From contig CM044320.1 in the NCBI GenBank assembly GCA_024291935.2, forward strand, positions 29,914,001-29,978,000: a stretch of 64,000 nucleotides of DNA, in the 5' to 3' direction. Each line of letters begins with the position of its first letter. The first letter of the stretch is position 1. The DNA comes from Okapia johnstoni (taxonomy: Eukaryota > Chordata > Mammalia > Artiodactyla > Giraffidae). Positions 39,136-51,699 of this stretch are shown piece after piece. Below the pieces are notes generated by a model. That model saw only the letters and a list, made by a program, of their open reading frames with translations. It did not search any database and had not been told where the DNA came from. A program made the position numbers and the translations under genes.

Positions 39136-40464
39136 TATGCCAGGTAGGAAGGCAGATAACACAAAGCTATTTAGTAAAATAATTCAATTTTACAATAAGA
39201 TACATGTGAAAATCCACCAATAAAACACACAGAAAATGCCCTCCGGACACTCAGGATTGATTGTTTCAAAATATATTTATATATAGTAATAAATGATAAC
39301 TGTTATATTAAAGTGAAATGGCTCTGTGAAGGCAAAATGTTTATTATGCTATGTATAAATGTCAATTCCAGTCTCTAAGAAACAGAATTCACGTATTGAA
39401 ATGCATCCTCTTTATGTATTGTTGCTTGTATTTTTTTAGTCATGTTCTTCATTAAAATGACAATAGCAATATTTATTGCTCTGGCAATTTTTAACCCACT
39501 AAACTTTACTGCTGAGCTAAAACAGAAGCACATTTAAGACATCTTTTCTGACAATAAGAACGGGTGTAAACAGTATACTAGAGGAAACTGAGCAAAGAAC
39601 AGACATATTTTTATTAAATTGTGGTTGTTATTTAAAAAGAGGCACTTTCTTCTGGCTTAAAATTTTTATGTACTTTAAAATAATTGCAGGTGGTTAAGAA
39701 ACACAACTTCAGCTTTCTTAAACCTCATATGATAGAAAATTCACGAAGGCTAATTTTCCAGAAGTGAAATTTAGTGATAAAGTATAAATATATTTTTTAA
39801 ACAGTATATAATCATAGCTATAGAAACACAATCCACTTTTTTGGTAGCACTAAATAAAGGGAGGTACTTGAAACCATACAATATGGAGGAATTCTAACAT
39901 AATTGGAACAATCAATCTTTGCATCCAGTCTGTGGAGTTCTATGAATGTCTGAAACCATATACCTCACAAAACAGTGTCTTCATCTTGGCAAGCTTTAAC
40001 GTCACTTTTATACTTGCCATGGTTTACCTAAGGAAGTGTCACAGCAACTGCTCAATAAACCTTTGAATGGATGAATAAATGAATGAGTAAAAAAATTGAT
40101 GCATAAATGAATGAGGCTGACTGACATCAAAAACTTCACGATTATTCTATTTAGGGATTTGAGAAGATATTTGGTGGGCTACAGTCTATGGGGTCGCGAA
40201 GAGTTGGACACAAATGAGCACACAACACTCAGTATCAATGATAAAAAGTTATCTAGTGGCCAAGAAAAACCCATCAGTTCTTTACAAGTGAACTGTGTAC
40301 TCTAAAGTCATAAAATGAAATGCCCTAATGTAAAGCATCATTATGAACCAAAATGTGAAATCACATTAATAAATCATGGGGGAAAAATCTAGAATAATAC
40401 CTCAGAGAGTTATTTGTGTGTGACAATGACTATGCCGCTATAGCTATTTATTTTTCTCAGTTTT
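39136..40464. other. Mostly unassigned intron DNA
   Basis: AT-rich unique DNA. A gaatggatgaataaatgaatga run (40062-40086) resembles an old L2/MIR terminus. A 58-bp Bov-tA tail fragment is listed separately. Confidence 0.4.
40171..40228 (+). mobile_element. Bov-tA tail fragment
   Basis: ggtgggctacagtctatggggtcgcgaagagttggacacaaatgagcac is only the last quarter of a Bov-tA or Bov-A unit. Confidence 0.8.
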
Positions 40465-40476
40465 AGCCTGTACATG

Positions 40477-41539
40477 TGCACAGCCTTCTCTTGTGTTGTT
40501 GGAAGAGGGTGTTTACTATAACCCTCATTCTCTTGGCAAAACTCTATTAGCCTTTGCCCTGCTTCATTCTGTACTCCAAGGCCAAATTTGCCTGTTACTC
40601 CAGGTATTTCTTGACTTCCTACTTCTGCATTCCAGTCCCCTATAATGAAAAGGATATCTTTTTTGGTATGTTAGTTCTAGAAGGTCTTGTAGGTCTTCAT
40701 AGAACCATTCAGCTTCAGCTTTTTCAGCATTACTGGTCAGGGCATAGACTTGGATTACTGTGATACTGAATGGTTTGTCTTGGAAACAAACAGAGATCAT
40801 TCTGTCATTTTTGAGATTGTATCCAGACTCCTTTGTTGACTATGAGGGCTACTCCATTTCTTCTAAGGGATTCTTGCCCATGGTAGTAGACATAATGGTC
40901 ATCTGAGTTAAATTCACCCTTTCCAGTCCATTTTAGTTTGCTAATTCCTAAAATGTCAATGTTCAGTCTTGCCATCTCCTGTCTGACCACTTGCAATTTG
41001 CATTGATTCATGGACCTAACATTCCAGGTTCCTATGCAATATTGCTCTTTATAGCATTGGACTTTACTTCCAACACCAGTCACATCCACAACTGGGTATT
41101 GTGTTGCTTTGGCTCTGTCTCTTCATTCTTTCTGGAGTTATTTCTCCACTGATCTCCAGTAGCAATATTGGGTACCTATTGACCTGGGGAGTCCATCTTT
41201 CAGTGTGCTATCATTTTGCCTTTTCATACTGTTCATAGTGTTCTCAAGTCAAGAATACTGAAGTGGTTTGCCATTCCCTTCTCCAGTGGACCATGTTTTG
41301 TCAGAACTCTCCACCATGACCCATCTGTCTTGGGTAGCCCTATGTGGTATGACTTATAGTTTCACTGAGTTAGACAAGGCTGTGGTCCATGTGATCAGAT
41401 TGATTAGTTTTCTGTGGTCGTGGTTTTCATTCTGTTTGTCCTCTGGTGGAGAAGGATAAGAGGCTTATGGAAGCTTCCTGATGAGAGAAACTGACTGAGG
41501 GGGGAAGCTGGGTCTTGTTCTGAAGGGCGGGGCCATGCG
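40477..41539 (-). pseudogene. BovB endonuclease N-terminal region and 5' UTR (inverted part)
   Basis: The minus strand from 41089 reads YCIGTWNVRSMNQCKLQVVR, LNIDILGISKLKWTGKGEFN and YYHGQESLRRNGVALIVNKG, continuing in another frame with MISVCFQDKPFSITVIQVYA and FYEDLQDLLEL. This is the start of the AP-type endonuclease (WN motif in GTWNVRS; E/K change in the ISELKW-type motif, here ISKLKW). A frameshift separates the two parts. Upstream, 41090 to about 41538, is the BovB 5' UTR. The left end (reverse of caacaacacaagagaaggct) stops near residue 160 of the ORF. Confidence 0.9.
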
Positions 41540-41930
41540 CAGTTCAGTTCAGTTCACTCAGTTGTGTCCGACTGTTTGAGGCCCCATGAACTGCAGCACG
41601 CCAGGCCTCCCTGTCCATCACCAACTCCCGGAGCCTACCTAAACTCCTGTCCATTGCGTCAGTGATGCCATTCAACAATCTCATCCTCTGTCGTCCCCTT
41701 CTCCTCCTGCCCTCAATCTTTCCCAGCATCAGAGTCTTTTCAAATGAGTCAGCTCTTTGCATCAAGTGGCCAAAGTATTGGAGTTTCAGCTTTAACATAA
41801 GTCCTTCTAATGAACACCCAGGACCGATTTCCTTTAGGATGGACTGGTTGGATCTCCTTGTGGTCCAAGGGACTCTCAAGAGTCTTCTCCAACACCACAG
41901 TTCAAAAGCATCAATTCTTTGGTGTTCAGT
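41540..41930 (-). mobile_element. Extra BovB 3' end joined to the BovB 5' UTR
   Basis: cagttcagttcagttcactcag to caattctttggtgttcagt is the reverse of the last 390 or so bases of BovB, with the minus-strand frame [20 protein letters not shown] and [20 protein letters not shown]. On the minus strand it runs 3' end first into the 5' UTR of the neighbouring inverted piece, head to tail. I could not find a target duplication of its own. Confidence 0.88.
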
Positions 41931-44169
41931 AAATCTTTAATCCAATTTTCTGTTGATTATATTCTTTGAAGCCAAAGATGGAGAATCTCTATACAGTCAG
42001 CAAAAACAAGACTGGGAGATGACTATGGCTCAGATCACAAACTCCTTATTGCCAAATTCAGACTTAAATTTAGAAAGTAGGGAAAACCACTAGACAATTC
42101 TGGTATGACCTAAATCAAATCCCTTACGATTATACAGTGGAAGTGACAAACAGATTTAAGGGGTTAGATCTGATAGTTAGAATGCCGGAAGAACTATGGA
42201 CGGAGGTTCATTACACTGAACAGGAGGCAGGAATCAAGACCATCCCCAAGAAAAAGAAATGCAAAAAGGAAAAATGGTTGTCTGAGGAAGCCATACAAAT
42301 AGCTGTGAAAAGAAGAGAAGTGAAAGGCAAAAGAGAAAAGGAAAGATATACCCATTTGAATGCAGAGTTCCAAAGAATAGCAAGGAGAGAAGAAAGTCTC
42401 CCTCAGTGATCAGTGTAAAGAAATAGAGGAAAACAATAGAATGGGAAAGACTAGAGATCTCTTCAATAAAATTAGAGATACCAAGGGAACATTTCATGGA
42501 AAGATGGGCACAATAAAGGACAGAAATAGTATGGATCTAATAGAAGCAGAATATATTAATAAGAGGTGTCAAGAATACACAGAACTATACTAAAAAGATG
42601 TTCATGACCCAGATGATCACGATGGTGTGATCACTCACCTACAGCCAGACATTCTGGAATGCGAAGTCAAGTAGGCCTTAGGAAGCATCACTACGAACAA
42701 AGCTAGTGGAGGTGATGGAATTCCAGTTGAGCTATTTCAAATCCTAAAAGATGACGCTGTGAAAGTGCTGCATTCAATATGCCAGCAAATTTGGAAAACT
42801 CAGCAGTGGCCACAGGACTGGAAAAGGTCCGTCTTCACTCTATTCCCAAAGAAAGGCAATGCCAAAGAATGCTCAAACTACAGCACAATTGCACTCATCT
42901 CACACACTAGCAAAGCAATGTTCAAAATTTTCCAAGCAAGGCTTCAACAGTATGTGAACTGTGAACTTTCAGATGTTCAAGCTGGATTTAGAAAAGGCAG
43001 GGGAAGCAGAGATCAAATTACCAACATTTGCTGGATTATTGACAAAGCAAGAGAGTTCCAAAAAAACATCTATTTCTGCTTTATTGACTATGCCAAAGCC
43101 TTTGACTGTGTGGATCACAGTAAACTGTGGAAAATTCTGAAAGAGATGGGAATACCAGACCACCGGACCTGCCTCTTGAGAAACCTGTATCAGGTCAGGA
43201 AGCAACAGTTAGAACTGGACATGGAACAACAGACTGGTTCCAAATAGGAAAAGGAGTACATCAAGGCTGTATATTGTCACCCTGCTTATTTAACTTATAT
43301 GCAGAGTACATCATGCGAAACGCTGGGCTGGAGGAAGCACAAGCTGGAATCAAGACTGCCTGGAGAAATATCAATAACCTCAGATATGCAGATGACAACA
43401 CCTTTATGGCAGAAAGTGAAGAAGAACTAAAGGGCCTCTTGATAAAAGTGAACGAGGAGAGTGAAAGAGTTGACCTAAAACTCAACATTCAGAAAACTAA
43501 GATCATGGCATCTGGTCCCATCACTTCATGGGAAATAGATGGGGAAACAGTGGAAACAGTGGCTGACTTTATTTTTCTGGGCTCCAAAATCACTGCAGAT
43601 GGTGATTGTAGCCATGAAATTAAAAGACGCTTGCTCCTTGGAAGAAAAATTATGACCAACCTAGACAGCATACTAAAAAGCAGAGACATTACTTTGCCAA
43701 CAAATGTCCATCCAGTCAAACTATCGTTTTCCAGTAGTCTCGTGCGGATGTGAGAGTTGGATTATAAAGAATGCTGAGGGCTGAAGAATTGATGCTTTTG
43801 AACTGTGGTGTTGGAGGAGACTCTTGAGAGTCCCTTGGACTGAAAGGACATCCAACCAGTCCATCCTAAAGGAGATCGGTCCTGGGTGTTCATTGGAAGG
43901 ACTGATGTTGAAGCCGAAACTCCAATACTTTGGCCACCTGATGCAAAGAACCAACTCATTTGAAAAGACCCAAGGCTGGGAAGGATTGAATGCAGGAGGA
44001 GAAAGGGAAGACGGAGGATGAGATTGTTGGCTGGCATCATCAATTCAATGGCCATGAGTTTGAGTAAGCTCCGCGAGTAGGTGATGGACAAGGATGCTTG
44101 GTGTGCTGCAGTCCATGGGATCGCAAAGAGTCGGACACTACTGAGTGACTGAATTGACTAACTGAGTTG
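41931..44169 (+). pseudogene. BovB reverse transcriptase ORF (sense part, frameshifted)
   Basis: The plus strand starts just before 'ttgattatattctttgaagcc' and contains, in shifting frames, YTHLNAEFQRIARRE (42345-42390), ICQQIWKTQQWPQDWKRSVF, DVQAGFRKGRGSRDQITNI, CFIDYAKAFDCVDHSKLWKI (RT motif A, about 43076-43135), GVHQGCILSPCLFNLYAEYI (motif B) and NLRYADDNTFMAE (YADD at 43385-43396), then LKLNIQKTKIMASGPITSW and a degraded C-terminus to 44021. The RT catalytic aspartates are present, but frameshifts (for example near 43130-43240 and 43735) and stops make it non-functional. The element ends with gactgaattgactaactgagttg. Confidence 0.93.
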
Positions 44170-44181
44170 AGCCTGTACATG

Positions 44182-45299
44182 GAATACATTGAAACTACTG
44201 TTCCATGGAGACACCAAAATATCACTGCTTTAAAATTAAATTATATTTAAAAAATGTCACCACTATTACCAAGTTTTAAAAACATGTTCTGCTGTGATTA
44301 TATAGAAAAGCACACCACGCCTCAAGTATACCTCAAACACAGAACATGGAAGGTCCATTACACAGCTGAAAGAGTTTTTAAAAGTAGCTTATTCATATTT
44401 CCTAACATCACAGTAGCAAGTACATAATTTTCCACTATATCTTTGTACATGTTGCTAGTGAATCATGTCTAAGGTCCTTGTCCAGGGTAAGTTATTACTC
44501 CAAATGTATTTATCTATTAGTATAAAAAAACAGACTTGGGGGGTTTGGGGAGACGGAGGCTGGAGGACACTTTCATTAGTTCTATCTCCCAATTTCTATT
44601 CTGGATTAACATACTGACTATGAAAAGCATCTGCCAGGGCAGTAGAGGTGGATTAAAAAATTCTAGGATTTTTTTTCTCTTTCAAAAATTTCTAAACTTT
44701 TTTTTATGTGTATTTTTTCTATTGTGACTACTCTAACCCTATTACTCTTCAGATATTTCAAGATGAATTCTTGAAATAAAGAGCAGAAGCAAATTTGTAG
44801 GTAATTCAGCAAAAAACAAACAGCATTATTTGGGGGGTAAATTCACCATGTCAAGTTTTCTACTTTATATTTTCTAACTGTTAGAAAACATGTGTGATTA
44901 CCTCCCTGAGCAATGTCCAAGAAAATTACTTCATGGATACTCTTTTTACTTTTTTACATAGGAAGTTTAATATATTCATATACTATCATCTAGGTAAGAG
45001 CTTAAAAATCACGAAGAAGTTAAAATTAATTTTTCTGCTTCTTTCTTTGGAGCCAAGAAACAAATTACTTGAAACACTTCTGATCCTTTTCAAGGTTCTC
45101 TCAGGAAATGTGTTCTTTGCCCTAAAAACAAAACTATTTCTAAATACTCTTACTTTTAACACTAGCATTATCTTTCTAATTGGCTGAATAATTGGCTGGA
45201 TAATATGTCTGAAATTGTACCTATACTATATCACATAACCAGTTACTGATATTTAAATAAAACATTTTCTCTTTGCCCTAATTATACTCATATTTAAGG
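44182..45299. other. Unassigned intron DNA
   Basis: AT-rich unique sequence. A 97-codon open frame (44894-45187) is AT-driven and has no domain. Confidence 0.45.
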
Positions 45300-45680
45300 T
45301 CTATTTCAGTTCTCCTTTGGGACAATCTTCGCAGGTCCCTCACTGAAGGCATTAATAATATCTTTGTCCTAATAACTTAACATTCTTTCCCTATAGCTCC
45401 TTCTAAGACCTTATATCATAGAGTATGGGTATCTATTTTATAAGACTATAACATTCTTGGTGACAGCACAACTACCTTTCAAATATTTGTATCACTCACA
45501 TTTTCTACTACAGCTATCAATGCATGTTCATTGAATATATGAGTGACTAAATGTTATGCGAGTAAATTTATAGGGACACAATCCTTACTGATTCTACTAA
45601 CCATCGTTTCCTTGAAGATCTAGCAGTTAGCCCAGTTACTAGCACATAATAGGTATTCAATACATATCATCGAACAAAAA
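45300..45680 (+). repeat. Probable L2 remnants just downstream of exon A
   Basis: 'tctatttcagttctcctttgggacaatc', 'tgttcattgaatatatgagtgac' and then 'actagcacataataggtattcaatacatat' resemble L2 3' ends. Diverged. Confidence 0.45.
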
Positions 45681-45715
45681 GCAAACTCTAAATGCCAAAA
45701 CATGTAGCTTCTTCA

Positions 45716-45871
<156 letters not shown>

Positions 45872-45914
45872 CTACAGGAGAGAGAGAGAGAGAAAAAGAT
45901 AAAAGGACTATCAG
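45872..45914 (-). other. SOX5: Splice acceptor region of SOX5 exon A
   Basis: Read on the minus strand this holds a candidate branch point (tgctgata, with the A at about 45911, 39 nt from the junction). A polypyrimidine tract follows, made almost wholly of a CT dinucleotide run (plus-strand GA run at about 45879-45891), then cctgtag directly before CAG. TAGCAG is a NAGNAG tandem acceptor. The upstream AG gives QLYAAQ; the downstream AG would drop the single Gln. The branch point is inference; the tract and tandem AG are seen directly. Confidence 0.85.
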
Positions 45915-46829
45915 CAATGAAATAAATGCACCTCTCAGAAAGTACCTATAATCCTATAATAAGATGCGGTATTTTTCCTATGGGTATTTTTCTTTAGTGC
46001 CTTGGAATATTTAAAGATAGACACTGTCACTTCAACTTTCATGACTTACTTCTCGGGGGGAAATGACATATACCACACATAAGGAATTTCAGTTTCAGTA
46101 TAACCAGGGACTCAAAGCAAATAACATTTATCCATATTTACTCTTTACCAACATCAGTGGAGGTACTGTATATCATGTTATTTGGGTTAATAACTTTTTT
46201 CCCCACTCTTAAATTTTACATGGTGTGTTACAAAAGAATGTAGCTTCATACACTAAGTAATGTTCCTGCTATCCATATTGGTTCAAACCCTGTATATTTC
46301 CCTTCTTTGACTTGCTAAAATGGACAACTGTCACAACTTTTTTCTGATTATTAGTTGTGCAGAAATACAAAAAAGCCACTGGAAGGGAATGGAAGGAGAC
46401 TATTTGAAGAACATTATTTGGTCAGTCTACCTCCATTGATAAAAATTAACTGGATGCTTGCCAGAATGCCACTTTACTTCCTGATATATAAACATAGACA
46501 AACTTGAGATAATCTTGAGGACTAGGGTTTTAAGGAATACTATCTAAAATGCATACTCTTTGACTAAGCCATCACATAATATTTCTTATTAAATAACCAG
46601 CAAAAATTCTTTGACAAATCAATTTAATAATAAGGGAAAATTTTACTTGAGAACTATAGCCATATCATATAGTATCTTAAAACAAGGAGGTTGCTTTTGA
46701 CTCAAGAGTCACATCAAATGTTTAGACTAACACTCTTTCATCTCCAAGTAGCAGTTTGTGAAAGTTAAAAAATCTGATTGAAGAAGCAACTATCTATATA
46801 TACATATATAAGTATTAATAAATAAGTAT
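45915..46829. other. Unassigned intron DNA
   Basis: AT-rich unique sequence upstream of exon A on the SOX5 strand. No exon-like sequence seen. Confidence 0.45.
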
Positions 46830-47047
46830 GTGTGTGTTAGTCACTCAGTCGTGTCTGACTCTTTGTGACCCCATGGACTATAGCCCGCCAGTCTCCTCTG
46901 TCCATAGAATTCTCCAGGCAAGAATTCTGCAGTGGGTTGCTATTTCTTCCTCCAGTGGATCCTCTTGACCCAGATCTCCTGCACTGGTCTCCTGTCTCCT
47001 GCACTGAAGGCAGATTCTTTACTGTCTGAGCCACTAGGGAAACTTCC
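46830..47047 (-). mobile_element. Bov-tA SINE
   Basis: Reverse element gttagtcactcagtcgtgtc to gagccactagggaaacttcc, flanked by a perfect 13-bp target duplication aataaataagtat (46817-46829 and 47048-47060). Confidence 0.95.
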
Positions 47048-47060
47048 AATAAATAAGTAT

Positions 47061-47637
47061 ACACACAAACACACACATATATATGTATGTCTACCTATGT
47101 ATAAAATACAACACAATTTCTCATTTGTCTTAAGAGTTCTTGGATAGCTTTTACTATGCACGCTAGAACTTCTGTAACAAAAAGACTGATGCTACAGAAA
47201 AAGCTCTCAAGGAAGAGTACTGTCAAATAGTTCCCTGGATTATCTTGGTTTTTCTCTGAAAGAAATATGAAAGACTGAAACTATTCAGGATAAACCAGAG
47301 ACTCTGATAAGTGGGGTCTCTCTATAAATGAAATAATGAAAACTGAAAACTGGCATTTATTTACATGAAAATACATTTATATATTTTTTACAGTTTCCAG
47401 CGACTTTGGTCTAAACAAAAACAGGACATTAAAATTATTTTTAAAATCATGACTTATTTTTTATGCAAACTGATGCCAAATACATTCCTGACAAAAGAAA
47501 TTACAGAGAAGTATATTAATACTATCAATAATGATTGTTCCTCCCCCACATTATTTTGCATGAATTGGAATTATGTTATTTCTTATCCCAATCAGAAAAA
47601 AGAATAAGATTTAATTTACAAGGCTTTAACAGACTGG
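47061..47637. other. Unassigned intron DNA
   Basis: AT-rich unique DNA. The 80-codon open frame at 47365-47607 lacks recognisable features. Confidence 0.4.
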
Positions 47638-47948
47638 ACTTCTCTGATAGCTCAGTTGGTAAAGAATCTGCCTGCAGTGAAGGAGGCCTTGGTTCAATTC
47701 CTGGGTCGGGAAGATCCACTGGAGAAGGGATAGGCTACCCACTCCAGTATTCTTGGGCTTCCCTTGTGGCTCAGCTAGTAAAGAATCTGCCCGCAGTGCG
47801 GGAGACCTGGGTTCGACCCCTGGGTTGGGAAGATCTTCTGGAGAAGCGAAAGGCTACCCACTCCAGTATTCTGGCCTAGAGAATTCCATGGACTCTATAT
47901 AGTCCATGGGGCAGCAAAGAGTCGGACATGACTGAGAAACTTTCACTT
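47638..47948 (+). mobile_element. Bov-A2 dimeric SINE
   Basis: Two monomers: gacttctctgatagctcag to cactccagtattctt, then gggcttcccttgtggctcag to catgactgagaaactttcac. It is an intact structural reference for the interrupted Bov-A2 at 4651-5200. Confidence 0.94.
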
Positions 47949-47989
47949 TTTAATAGATTACCTCAAAAGTAAAAGGATATGATGTCAAA

Positions 47990-48212
47990 TATGATGACTG
48001 ACTCATTTGAAAAGACCCTGATGCTGGGAAAGACTGAAGGGGGAGGAGAAGGAGATGACACAGGATGAGATGGTTGGATGGCATCACCGACTCAATGGAC
48101 ATGAGTTTGAGTAAACTTTGGGAGTTGGTGATGGACAGGGAGGCCTGGTGTGCTGCAGTCCATGGGGTTGCAAAGAGTTGGACATGACTGAGCAACTGAA
48201 CTGAATTGATGA
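47990..48212 (+). mobile_element. BovB LINE 3' end fragment
   Basis: gactcatttgaaaagaccctgatgctgggaaag, gagatggttggatggcatcaccgactcaatgg and gcaactgaactgaattgatg are the sense BovB 3' end, about 220 bp. Antisense to SOX5, and the only clear plus-strand simple BovB piece here. Confidence 0.92.
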
Positions 48213-49787
48213 TGACTGGGAGTTTACCATTTCAAAGTATCAGAAATGACTCATCTCCCACACTTATGTTAAAAACCTATGTACTAAGTCCTGTAATTCA
48301 AAAAGTAATTTCTTCTGTCATCATCCTGAACTGGTTTTGAAGCTATTAAGAAAATAACCAATATCCCAGGATATCATTTTGCAAATTAAAATTTTCCCAG
48401 TGTACTGAATTTTAAAATATCTGTATTTTAAAAAACTGGCTGGCTAACTATAATACATATTGCAAATTTCACATTGTATTGTAAATTGTATCCTTATCTT
48501 TAAAAATGATCCCAGTGGCAATTACTTCTAGAAGCTAACAACACATATTACTGGTTTAGTATACACAAAAATATACGATTGTTTAGTAATTACAAAAATA
48601 ACATGGGATATTTTAACTTCTGTAGCTAAAAAGAAAATTGTGAACAAATTAGTTAGTCAAAATTTAAATTTGATCATTATAAAATTATTGCAGAGTATTT
48701 AAAGAATAATGACCATTTGTATTATTTAATTAAATAGATGATTAATCAGTCATAAATGGTGATTAAATGTTTAAACACCAGTCACTATAGAAAGATTCAA
48801 AACTTCCAGGAAGTATTAGAACTATTATTAAAAATACAAGTATAAGTATTACTGAAACACTTGAATGAGTTGAGTTTGGAGATGGTATATGCTTGGGATT
48901 AAAAAATATCATATATGTTCTTCCTTCATTCAAATAAATGCAATACTTTGGTTTTATTTATTAATTAAGGTTTGTCTGAGTCAAACTGCCTTAAAAATTC
49001 TTGAGTAGAAAAGAAGATAAATTTTTAAAATACATGAGCCCGATTAAACACATATTTTTATCAAAATAGTATACTGGAAACTGGCTGTTTTACAAAATAA
49101 AGAGATTTAAAATAATTAATTATGAAAAAATCATAAGCTTACTTTTCATTCAGTATGGTTAACATTGAGGAACAATGCTTAATTCTCCCCTTTCTAATTG
49201 TTGGTTTTTGCTACGCAAGGGGCAGATATACAGAACTACATTTCCTCAGTTGTGATTAACTTTCCACTATTCCCAGATCATTACACTTCCCACCACAAAC
49301 ATCTAATTTTCTTAGTTTGACAAGGTTTGGAAATAGGAAATATCCATTTCCAACATATTTTAATTTGTGTCAAATATATGTGCTCCTTAAATTTATGATA
49401 TATTACAGAAATATAAAGAGGCCTCAAGTCTTACAAGATCTGATATACATTGGGCTTGCACAAAGAAATAAACCAGAAGTTTTAATACTGCTAGGACCTA
49501 ATTTGGCCATTCACAAGTTAAAATAACTTTTCAGTAGATTTAAAGAGGCTAACAGTGGTTTGCATACCTGGTTATATATCAAGGGTAGGCAACTTAAAAA
49601 ATAAATGCTGCAGAGACTAATTTTAATTCAACTTTTCAACAACTTACATTCATTTGTTTATCCATTAAGATGGGTGTGTTGACTGATAATAAAACAAGAA
49701 AGTCAAGAGATGATTAGTATTTTATTTCATTTATTCAAGCAGACTTGAGCATAGTGATAGGTATCTGTACCATTGTGTTGTGTGTAT
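48213..49787. other. Unassigned intron DNA
   Basis: Very AT-rich unique sequence; no features recognised. Confidence 0.45.
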
Positions 49788-49998
49788 GTGCTCAGTTGTG
49801 TCTGACTCTTTGCGACCCCACGGACTGTGTCCCCATGGACTGCCAGGTTTCTGTGTCCATGGGATGTTCCAGGAAAGAATATTGTAGTGGGTTGTTATTT
49901 CCTACTCTAGGGGATCGTCCCAACCCAGGGACTGAACTCACGTCTCTTGCATTTCCTACATTGGCAGGCAGATTCTTTACCACTAGCACCACCTGGGG
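49788..49998 (-). mobile_element. Bov-tA SINE
   Basis: Reverse element tgctcagttgtgtctgactc to ccactagcaccacctgggg. It has a small internal duplication of the ccc(a/c)cggactg/ccccatggactg segment. Confidence 0.92.
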
Positions 49999-50159
49999 TG
50001 AAGGAGGTATATAATCTCAGAATCATTGGCTGATCTTGTTGAGAGGGGAGGGGCATGGAATCTACAGGGACTTGAAAACCACCTGAAGTAACAAGCATCC
50101 CCTTAACCACAGATCTCATTTACATACTATTAACATATACATATAAAATTATATATACA

Positions 50160-50383
50160 GGCTTTCCTGGTGGTTCAGTGGTAAAGATTCCACCTGTCAG
50201 TGAAGGAGCTGCAAGAGACAAAGGTTCAATCCCTGGGTAGGGAATATCCCCTGGAGAAGGAAATGGCAACCCACTCCAGTATTCTTGCCTGGAGAATTCC
50301 ATGAACAGAGGAGCCTGGCAGGCTATAGTCCATGGGGTCGCCAAAGAATTGGACAAGACTGAAGCGACTAAGCACGCATGCAC
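50160..50383 (+). mobile_element. Bov-tA SINE
   Basis: gctttcctggtggttcagtgg head, gttcaatccctgggtaggga, tail gaagcgactaagcacgc. The repeated aattatata bases on both sides suggest a target duplication. Confidence 0.93.
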
Positions 50384-51046
50384 ATAATTATATATAAATA
50401 AAAAATGTTTTTTCAAAAAAACTGGCTCATGTTTCTCTTTAAAGGATAGCAGACAAAACCTGGAGTTAAATATAAGGAGTATATAATAAGTGTACTTTTA
50501 TGAAAAACAGTTAAGTTGTTCTTAACATCAGAAGGAAGTTGAGAGGTTCTAAGCATAAAAAGCTGAAGCTTAAAGAGAACACTCAGGTCATGAGGTTAAC
50601 CAGACTGACGGAAAAACACTTTTTTACCTTGAAGAATAACTTGACCCTTATCTGGAAACAAATATGTTAAGGATTTGGCTTGATCTCTAAAACTGCCTGA
50701 TCCCAAAAAGCATTAGATTTTCTATTTTTTATATGACTTAAAATATTGCATTCTTATTCCCTTTCCCTTCCCCTATCCCTACACCTACTTCAGACAATGA
50801 TTTTCTTTTTAACGGAAACAATGATGTAAAATTAGGTGGGGATCTATTCACTGGTTACTTAGGGTCTTGGTGTTCATGTGCTCATAAGTATGTTTATCTA
50901 TTTCTTTAAAATTTACCAATACATAAAAGAAACACTCATTTTTGCCTCAAATTGTTCCTTAAAATTACATCTTTGTCTCCTGAGCATTTTAAGCTGCTTC
51001 AAGGGCCATTTCTGCTTTTGGAGGGAAAGTTAAAAGGAAGGCAAGT
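50384..51046. other. Unassigned intron DNA
   Basis: AT-rich unique sequence without recognised features. Confidence 0.4.
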
Positions 51047-51238
51047 GTTAGTCGCTTAGTTGTGTCTGACTCTGCAACCTCATAGCCTGCCAGGCTCCTC
51101 TGTCCATGGGATTCTCCAGTCAACCCACTGGAGTGGGTTGCCATTTCCTTCTCCAAGGGATCTTCTGGATCCAGGGATGGAATTCAGGTCTCCTGCACTG
51201 CAGGCAGAGTCTTTAGTGTCTGAGCCACCACGGCAAAC
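51047..51238 (-). mobile_element. Bov-tA SINE
   Basis: Reverse element gttagtcgcttagttgtgtc to gagccaccacggcaaacc. Confidence 0.92.
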
Positions 51239-51458
51239 CACAAGTCTAATCCCAACTTTAAGCTAGTGATTTTGGGCGACCACTCTGAACCACAATTCCT
51301 TAATGTGCAAATTCAGGGATAAATAAAACTGACCTGACATGATTACTGTGAGAAATACATCACAAAATGTGTACAGAACACTCAGAAAAACACATGGTAA
51401 CAAATGCTTGATCAATAAGTAACAAGTCATAATTATTCATGGATTAATTATACCAAGT

Positions 51459-51669
51459 GGGCTTCCCAGTGGCTCAGTGGTATGGAATCCACCTGCCAAT
51501 GCAGGAGATGCAGGTTTGATCTCTGGGTCAGTAAGATCCCTGGATAAGGAAATGGCAACTCTGCTCCAGTATTCTCACCTGGAAAATTCCATGGACAGAG
51601 GAGCTTGGCAGGCTACAGTTCCTGGGGTCGCAAAGAATTGGACACGACCAAGCAACTAAGCATGCATGC
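51459..51669 (+). mobile_element. Bov-tA SINE
   Basis: gggcttcccagtggctcagtgg head and a tail gacacgaccaagcaactaagc. Perfect 13-bp target duplication aattataccaagt (51446-51458 and 51670-51682). Confidence 0.95.
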
Positions 51670-51699
51670 AATTATACCAAGTAAGAAACTAGGTAACAT

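Larger units (their letters stand above)
40477..44169 (+). mobile_element. Composite BovB insertion with inverted 5' part and an extra BovB 3' end
   Basis: One 12-bp target duplication, agcctgtacatg, bounds the whole block (40465-40476 and 44170-44181). Inside are three pieces in order: 40477 to about 41539 is the BovB 5' UTR and endonuclease N-terminal part in reverse; about 41540-41930 is a BovB 3' end in reverse; about 41931-44169 is BovB in sense from the end of the endonuclease to the 3' end. Pieces 1 and 3 meet near the same point of the BovB ORF with a loss of only some tens of bases, as expected for a twin-primed insertion. Confidence 0.88.

Noticed and set aside
44894..45187. 97-codon plus-strand open frame
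   Set aside because: Leu/Phe/Lys-rich translation typical of AT-rich non-coding DNA, with no domain.
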